In this document: piece after piece, positions 18,107-27,100 of the stretch
Numbering within the stretch: the stretch's first letter is position 1
Layout: the number at the start of each line of letters is the position of its first letter
DNA from: a virus
IMG/VR virus record: IMGVR_UViG_3300037961_002462
Location: 1-53,024 of that record
Strand: one strand, 5' to 3'
DNA length: 53,024 bases
The notes under the pieces: model-generated
The model's input: only the letters and a program-made list of their open reading frames with translations
What the model was told of the DNA's origin: nothing
Database searches by the model: none
Program-made: the position numbers and the translations under genes

Positions 18107-21100
18107 ATGGCAGAAAAAACACCATTGGCACAAGATGAAAATGTATCTGTACCAGGTATAGATATAGTAGAATATGATAATAATTATCAAAATGCATCAC
18201 AACTTGCAGAAGGATTATTAAATCCTGCTCCACAACAAAATAGACAGATGGACGCTTATATGAGGTCACAAGCTGTTACTGATGTGCAACAACAACAGTT
18301 TGAAGGATTGTCTACTAGTCCTATACAACCAGGACAAGAGTCAGGAATGTTTGGTGTAGACCCAGATGCAGTAATAGGAACATTTGCGCAAGATACGACA
18401 AGGTCTATAAAAGCTGGTTGGGGTGATTTAGTTGCTGGTACTGGAGATACAATTGATGTGTTAAACGCATGGTTTAATCCTAATGACCCAGACCCATCAA
18501 CAAGTGTTGGAAATTGGATGAGAGGTGTTGGAGAAAAATATCAAAACGAAAACTTTTTAGTTATATCAGAAGACCTACAAGATTTAACTTGGGACGATAT
18601 GTTTAAAGCAGAATTTTGGTCATCAAAAGTAGCAAGATTAGTTCCATATGCAGCGTCTTTTCTAATACCATATGCTGGAGGAGCTGCATTAGCTACAAGA
18701 TTTACAAGTAAATTATTAATTGGAGCGGCTAAACGAGGTATTATAGGAAACGCTAGTAGAGTAATAGGGACTGCGTCAAAGTCCAAAAAAGCAAAATATC
18801 TATTTGGAAAAAACAGAATAGGTGGTAGTGGTTTAGCTGGGGTATCTTTAGTAGATAAAGGAATAAAAGGTAAACAAGCATTAGAATTAACAAGAGGTGT
18901 AAAAAGTTTATCACAAGCTGTTGGAGGGGGTTTTGCGGCTAACATGATGGAAGGAGTATATTTAGGTGGAGAAGCTTACAATCAGGGAATGAAAGACGGT
19001 TTAACTATGGAACAAGCTTCTGCCGCTGCTAGTGATGTAGTGTATGATAACGCACAATACATGTGGGTAGATATGGCTCAATATGGTTTATTGTTTGGTG
19101 GTTTAGGGAAGACATTTAGATTAAGTAGATTAGCAAATCTTACACCCGACCCAAAAAGGTTTGGTTTTAGTGTTAAAGGTTTAATTAATCCTTTAGTTCA
19201 AAGAGGACTAATAAATTTACCAACGGTAGGAACGTATGCTGGTATCGAAGGTTTTTCAGAGGGTGTACAAGAAACATACCAAGAGTGGATTAAATACAAA
19301 GCTATTCATAAACAACAAGGTAAGGATTATCAATCTTATACTAATTGGTTAAAAACTGCGGATGGTAAATTTACAAAAGAAGCGAGGGATGTATTTTGGA
19401 CTTCTGTTGGTTTAGGTGGAGCTATGGGTAGTGTTAGGGGATATGTCGATGGAGCAGCAGAAAGACAATCAACTATTCAAGAAAGATTAGAAAAAACGGC
19501 ATTAGGGATAAACTTACAAGAAGAGGGTAAGTATAGTGACGAAGCGCAAATGATGTTTCAACAATTTGCAGACGAAGTTATTGCTGAACACATATATAAC
19601 TATAATGGAGATGGTACACCGTTAAAACAAGTAATTAGTAAACAAGTAGAAGAGGGAAAGATTACACCAGAAGCGGGAGAGGCTTTGAACAACACTATAG
19701 ACCAAATGGTTACTACTTATGATAAACATTCATTAAGTACCACACTTACAGAGTCAGGACAAGAACAGGCATTTTATACTGAAGTCAGATTAGAAAGAAA
19801 TAAACAACAAAGACAAGACACAAAAAATATATTCAACGAAGAAAGAAAAAGAGTAAAACAAAATGTAAAAGACCCAGCAAAACAAAAAGAACTTCTTGAC
19901 GAAATAACAATGGAAGAGAATGCTGTAATAAATATATTAGACCAAGAAAAGAAAGAATTAGAAAATAGAATAGAAAGTTTTTATTACCTAAAAGAAGAGG
20001 TAATGACTAAAGATGGTAAGGTAGATAAGAGGTACAAAAAAAGAATGACAGCTGATGAGTTTGAACAGTTTACAACACAGGGTCAAGAAAGATTAACAGC
20101 ATCACAAGCGCAAGAAATGGGCATGTCTGTTGAACAATATAAAGAATATAATAAAAGAAAAAAAGAACAGGGTACTTTTAGAAATGTTGTAGAAAGTATT
20201 AAAGATAGATTTAAAAAAGGTAGAGATATAGTATCTCAAAAAATTAAAGATTTTAGAGAACCAGAAATAAAACCTACAGAATCAAAAACTACAGATACAG
20301 ACATAACACCGCAACAAGAAGCTAAAAAAAAAGCGGTAATTGAACTACCTGAACCACCTAAGTCTGAAAAAGTTAGACGAAAAATACCAATAAAAGATAA
20401 AGTAAAAAAGTTAGCTAAAGCTATAGTTGACAAAGGAGGTGAGTTAATTGTTAAAGCTTCTAGTATAATACCTACACCAGGTGGTACGAGTTACACAATA
20501 ACAGACAGTAAAGGAAAAACTATAAAGTTTTTTAATAGAACTGGTAAGGTTGGTAATCAATCAATAGAAAACTTTTTATCTAAATATATCAAAGATAAAT
20601 CTACAGATGTAAAAATAAAAATCATTTTACCACAAGATGGTGAAGCTAATGTTGTTAAGATTGATGGACAGTTGTTTTTTCAATATAATAATGACTTGTA
20701 TCAATATAAAATGGAAGCTAGTATAGATGGACAGACTATTGGTACAATTGAATATAGAGATTATGATATTAAAGACGAACAAATAACAAGAGCAAAGAAA
20801 ACGAAGTCAGAAAGACAGGTTAAAAAAACTAAAGATGTTATAAAAAAATATTTTGATAAAATAAAATCTAAAGTAACACCATCTAAAGATAAATCAAAAG
20901 ATGATAATTTATTTAAAAAATATGATGGAACTGTACCTAGAAGAAATTTTGAAGTATATACAAATTCAGGATTAGCAGAATATGTTTTACTTAATAAAAT
21001 ATTAGAAAGAAATCAAATACCAGCTGACAGAGCCTATATAGTTAGTTCAGAACTATTAGATAGTTTTGGTAATGAAGCGGTATCTTTAGCTATAGGTAAT

Positions 21101-24100
21101 AGTATTTTCATACAAGAGGGTGGTACCGTAGGGACAGATATAATACACGAAGGCGGACATATATATTACCGTATGTTTGCGGGTACACCACTTATTAAAA
21201 GAATTAACGAACTTTTAATAGGAACAGATATATACGACCTTACTACTATAGAATATCCAGAACTAACACTTATAGATGTCGGAGGGACTGTTATGACTCT
21301 AGGACAGTATGTAGAAATACAAAAAGGTGTGTTAAATCAAAGAAATGATTTAGATGGTGATATAAAAAGTATTATTAAAAGTATAACAGAAGTGGAAGGT
21401 GTAGACGACACCAAAACAAATAACTTTTACATATCTTTATTAACACAATTAACTACAAAACGTAGGGGTGGAGCAATAGCTAAACGATTAACAGACTTAG
21501 AACAAACACATTTATTAGAAGAGTCTTTTGTAAGAACATTAGAAGCTAACTCTTTTGGTAGATTAGACGCTATTATTAAAGATAGTTCTACACAAAAGAA
21601 AATAGAAGAAGAGTTAATTAAGTATTATAAAGAAGCGAAACAACTTACTACAGACGAAGAAGCAAGACAATTTTTAGATTTAGTGGATGATGTGGTACCA
21701 ACACTAAGTTTAGACGCGGCTATGAAACACATATTGTTAAAGTTTGGGAAAAAAGGTGGTATAAGAAATTCTGGATATGCAGGAATAAATAGAGCAAAGA
21801 AAAAAAACATAACTAAAGCAACTGAATTTGGTCTAATACATACTTATATAAACTATGAATTAGGAAAAGATTTAACAGACCAAGAAATTATTGACAATGT
21901 AATAAAACGTATAGAAAAATCTGGTTTAGTAAATTTAAAAAGTTTAGATAAAAAATTAAAAAAAGAAGTAACTAGTTATATTGAATCAGTGTTGTATACA
22001 ACAAAACCTGAATACAAACAATTATTACTTACAAGTAATGATTTATTAATAGACGCTATTATACGAGAAAAAGGTTTTAAAGAAGGTAGTGTACAAGAAC
22101 AACAGGCAAAAGAAAAATATGAAGAAGAGTCGTTAAATGAAGACGACCCAAGTGATGTAGATAAGTATAATGAAGAAAAGAAACAGATAAACATGCCTAA
22201 GACAATGACTAATTTTTTTAAGGGCATTGCAGAAATATATAATGTTAAGTCAGAGTCACCATTCGAAAGAAAAAAATTAATGTATCAATTGCGTACTATT
22301 TCTAGAAATACTAGAAAAAACCCATACGAATTTATTTCTGCGATAAGAAACAGTAAGTTTACGGAAATACAACAGATGTTAGATATATTAGATAACAAAG
22401 TATTTAAAAATCAAAATTTAACAGACGCAAAACTATTACAAATCAATAACATATTTAGAAGTATGGTAATTGAAAGACTAACAGGTAATATGTTGTTAAT
22501 ACAAAACGAAACTGATTACAAATGGATAAACAAACCATTAATGAGTAGAACTACAGAAAAAACTGTAGTAAAGAGAATGTTGGATTCTTGGAAAAATTTA
22601 TCAGAAACTAAAAAAGAACAAAAAAGGATTGCATTAGAAAATGTCTATAATACAGTTAGTCAAAATAATTTTAGTGATAAAGCAAAAGCCGAAGGTACAG
22701 TAGCTATATTAGAAATACTATTTAAAGATACTGATGGTTATGAAAGACTTGATACAGAAGCGATGATGAATGAGTTAATAGTTTATAATAACAAACCTAT
22801 GTATTTGATGGATGTATTTTTTGATACTAAAAGTACACAATATGGTCCTAAGCTTACTAACAAAGAATGGATGTTGTACAATAACAAATCTAAAAGATGG
22901 TCATATAAGGTAGGTGATAGAAAAGCTTTCGAATATTATAACAATAATTTATCATCATATAAAACTGTGTTAGAAGAATTAATGATAGTTTCTAGGCCTT
23001 ATAACTACTTATCAGTGGTAGACAATGTTACAGGTGACGCAATGAGTATATTTAACAATAACAATGCGTTACACAATCAAGCTTACGACAGTGTAGAAAA
23101 AATAATAAATGTAGATAAGAGAAAGAAAAGTATATTTAATCCAAAGAACAATATATTCGCGCAAATAATACAAGATAAATTTGAAATGAATATATTGTTG
23201 AACAAACAAAATGGAGAGATATTAGACAATCCATTTGATATTAGTATACAAACAGGTATGTATAGATACTATCCAGGACAAGAACTAATAGAAAGATGGG
23301 ATGAAGGAGCAAGAAATATGACTAATATTAATCCAGCTGAAATACAATCAATGGATTTCTTTAGTTTTTTAACAGCTATTAAAAATGCAGAAAAAGGTGA
23401 CATAGTATTTTACGACCAAAGTATTGGTACGTTTTCAGACAAAAGTAGAAGGTATTATGTTAAATCTATAGCAGCTATAGATAAAAATACAAGACAAATG
23501 ATTTTGTCTAGATTGTATAATAATCCAGCAAAAAATGATACATATATAAAAGGTGATAGAGTTTTACCTTTTGATATTATACGTAATAAAAATGGTGAAT
23601 ATCAAATAGAAAACTTAACAGAATTAGTTGAAAAATTCAAATCTGATATAAGAAAAAATAGTGAACTATACGAAGGACATGAATTATTCAGGAAAGCTAC
23701 ACAAGAAACGATTGAGAACTACCTAATTAGTTATATAGGTAATAGATTTATGGCTCAACAACTGTTAGCATATGACCATAAACAAGCTAAGAACGAAGTA
23801 GATTACGTAAAAAGATTGGCGGGTACTATTGCGTCACATATGACATATGACCACAATACTTCTTTTGAACCTATAATTGTTAAAGATTATTATGTAGATG
23901 ATAACGGTAATTTATATACAGAAGATGAAATACCAGAAGGTGTAGATGTGTCAATTGAAAATGATGCTGCTGGTTATATATTACCAGAACAAGCTAAAAT
24001 AATTACAGATAAATATGCTGGTGTTAGAGATGTTGGTGGTGTTTATAAGTTTGTTTATAACTATAGACAAGAAGATGGAAGTACAGTGTATTTAAAGTTC

Positions 24101-27100
24101 GCTGTACAGGTATTAACACCAGAGATGGAACAAACAAGTGAAGTGCATAGAAATATAGCAACTCTACTTAGAGAAAGAAACATGAGTATAGCTGATGCAA
24201 CTATACCAAATTTAGAGTTTATAGATATGTTTGCACATGGAAATTTGGTAATAGCTGCTTCAGAATCATCTGCAAAACTTTGGTTTGATGGTGTGAGTGG
24301 TAAAAAGGGTGGGCAGTATGTGTATGATGTACGTAATTTGGATGACACGAATTTACAAAACATATTAAGCAAACAAGATGAAATATTTATGGAGGGAGAT
24401 ATTAACGATGCTAATAGAGTTTTTGTAGGTTTAGATGGTAAGGGATTAGGTATACAGTTAGAATTAGACAAACAAACAGACGAAAGATATTATCCGTCAC
24501 AATTATTTTATCATTTGAATAACAACATGTATAGTCCTGCAAATGTTGAAATACTTAACAGAATGTTACAGTTAAGAAAAAATGTGATGGAAAAAAGTAA
24601 TCAAGAAAGAAACTTTGATGAAGGAATGATAAGTGAGTTAGGAGCTACAACAGAACAAATATTTAAAGAGATGGAAAGTTTTAAAAGTTCTGTAGACCCA
24701 GGTATATATGGTCAGTTGTTATCGTCTTTGTTTGGAGATATAGATGGTAGATACCCAGCTATGAATGACATATATAATGCAATAGCTAGAGGTAGAGTAC
24801 AAAAGAAAGGGACTAAAATGTATACAAAAGGTAGTATAGCTTATCAATCATCTTCTTTAGGTATGGGTCTAGAATCGTTTGTTACACGTAATATAGATGG
24901 TAGAGATGTAGTAGTTTCGGAAGCGTTTGTTCCTGGTTATTTACAACAACAAGGTGTTAAGGTAGGAGATTTGTTTTTAGGTACTAGAATACCATCACAT
25001 GGTAAGGTAAGTACATCTGTATTTGTAGTAAAAGGTTTTCATCAACAACTAGAAGGTACACCTACATCTAAGATAACTATACCAGCTAAAGTGTCTAAAT
25101 ATTGGGGAGCTGACTTAGATGGAGATTCTATACACATGAATTTTAAATACAATGAAAACGAAATAAAAAGTGCAGATGATTGGAGAAATGATAGTAATGA
25201 GTTTTTTGATTTGTATGTTGATTTAGTTAGTAAACAAGATGTAAGAAAAGAAATAACAGCTGATATAGAATTTGAAAACGAAGTTAATAACATACTAGGA
25301 GAAGACAGAAAAAGACCTGAATCACAACTTACACCAACAGGTGATAGTCAAACTTTTAAAGAAAATGTACCAACAAAAAAGTTAGTTGGTATTGTAGCTG
25401 CATTACAAAGAACATTAAATGTATTTTCTAATTCTGGAGTAGAGTTAGGTTTTGAAATAGATATAGAGGGTAGAAAGGTAGATAGGTTTTTTGATGATGT
25501 AGCATTAGAAGATGGTAAGGGTAACTGGTTTGGTCTAGCACAGATTCTTAACATAGTATTAGACAACGCAAAACATCAGTATGCAGAAGGTTTGGGTATT
25601 AATTTTAATTCAGCTGCGGGTTTTGTAATGTTGAGAAGACTGGGATATTCTTTACAACAAGTAAAAGATATATATACATCTGATGTAGCTAAATCATATT
25701 TCGATTGGTTAGACACTACAAATGGTAAAAAGTTTACTTCGTCTAAAAATACGATACAACAGTTAATTGGTAAAACAAAACGACCAGGTAAAAAATCTAG
25801 TGATTTTATAAAGTTTTTAGGTAGAAACCTTACCAAAGAAGAAAATAAAATATTAACTATAATATATAATTTACAAGAGTTTAATAAAACTATAGCACAA
25901 CCTATAGGTCAAATGTTTACTGTACATCAAGGTATAATTAAAAATCCTTTAGAGTTAAGAGCTACTTTAAGAAAAATAGAATTAATAAAAAATAACAGAA
26001 TAAAACCAAGTATTAAAAATTACAAAGAAAATAAACTTGGTAATTTATTTACAAATCCTATATTAACACATGCTCAAGAGTTGATGGAGTTAGTTTTAAC
26101 AAGAGCTAGTTCTACTGATATAAGATACACACCTTATATGCAATCTATTACAGAAGAAGTGTATACAGACGCAAATAGTAAATTTTTCTATTATTCAGAC
26201 CAACAAAAAAACAAAATAATAAATCATATAATAAAAGAAAAACTCGCAGAGTATATTGATGTTATAAACTCTAGTAGAAGATTGTCTAGTTTAGTTGAAG
26301 ACTTTAAGACAATGAAAGAAGAGAATCCTAATAATAAATTTTTACAGTCTTTAAAAGTTGTAACTAATAGTAAGGGTAGGGAAATTATAGTTACAAACAA
26401 ACAAATACTTAATGAATTTCTTACAGAATCAGAAATACAAGAAATCAAAAAAGATTTCAGTCAGTTGACTGCAGAACAAAAAGACACAATGATAAATATT
26501 GAATATAGATTTTTTGATTTTGGTTTTAAAGAAGAATCTATAATACCTTTGTTTGATAATGTAGAAATACAACTTTTAAATAAAGATATACAAAAGGCTA
26601 TAAATTATATGCAAGAAGCAATACCAACGGGTGTTAAGGGTATTGATATTATTGAACAAGCAGAATCTGAAATTCAACAAGAGTTAAAAGAAATAAAAAA
26701 TATAGAAGATAGACTTATAGAAGAATCAACAAAAGAAAGAGAATCAGGAGATACTTTTGATGGTAAAATGAAATTAACAACTTCAGAAGAACAGTCTATT
26801 ATATCTGGCAACAAAAAAACAATAGCGCATGGTTTCAGTTATAATGACACTGGTGGTAATATAGTTAAGTTAATTACACCTGGTAGTACTTTGGTTGAAA
26901 TATCACCTGCTATTAAAAGAAATAGTTTGGATGAGATTACAGATAAAGATGCATTTGCTAGGTCTGAAGGATATGACAACTTTCAAGATATGAAAGAAAA
27001 TGGTACGAAGTATCATAAAGATTTTATAGAAGGTAAAAAACCAATATACATACACAAGATTGTTGGTAAACCCTCTACAGCTACAGAAAACAGAAGAGCT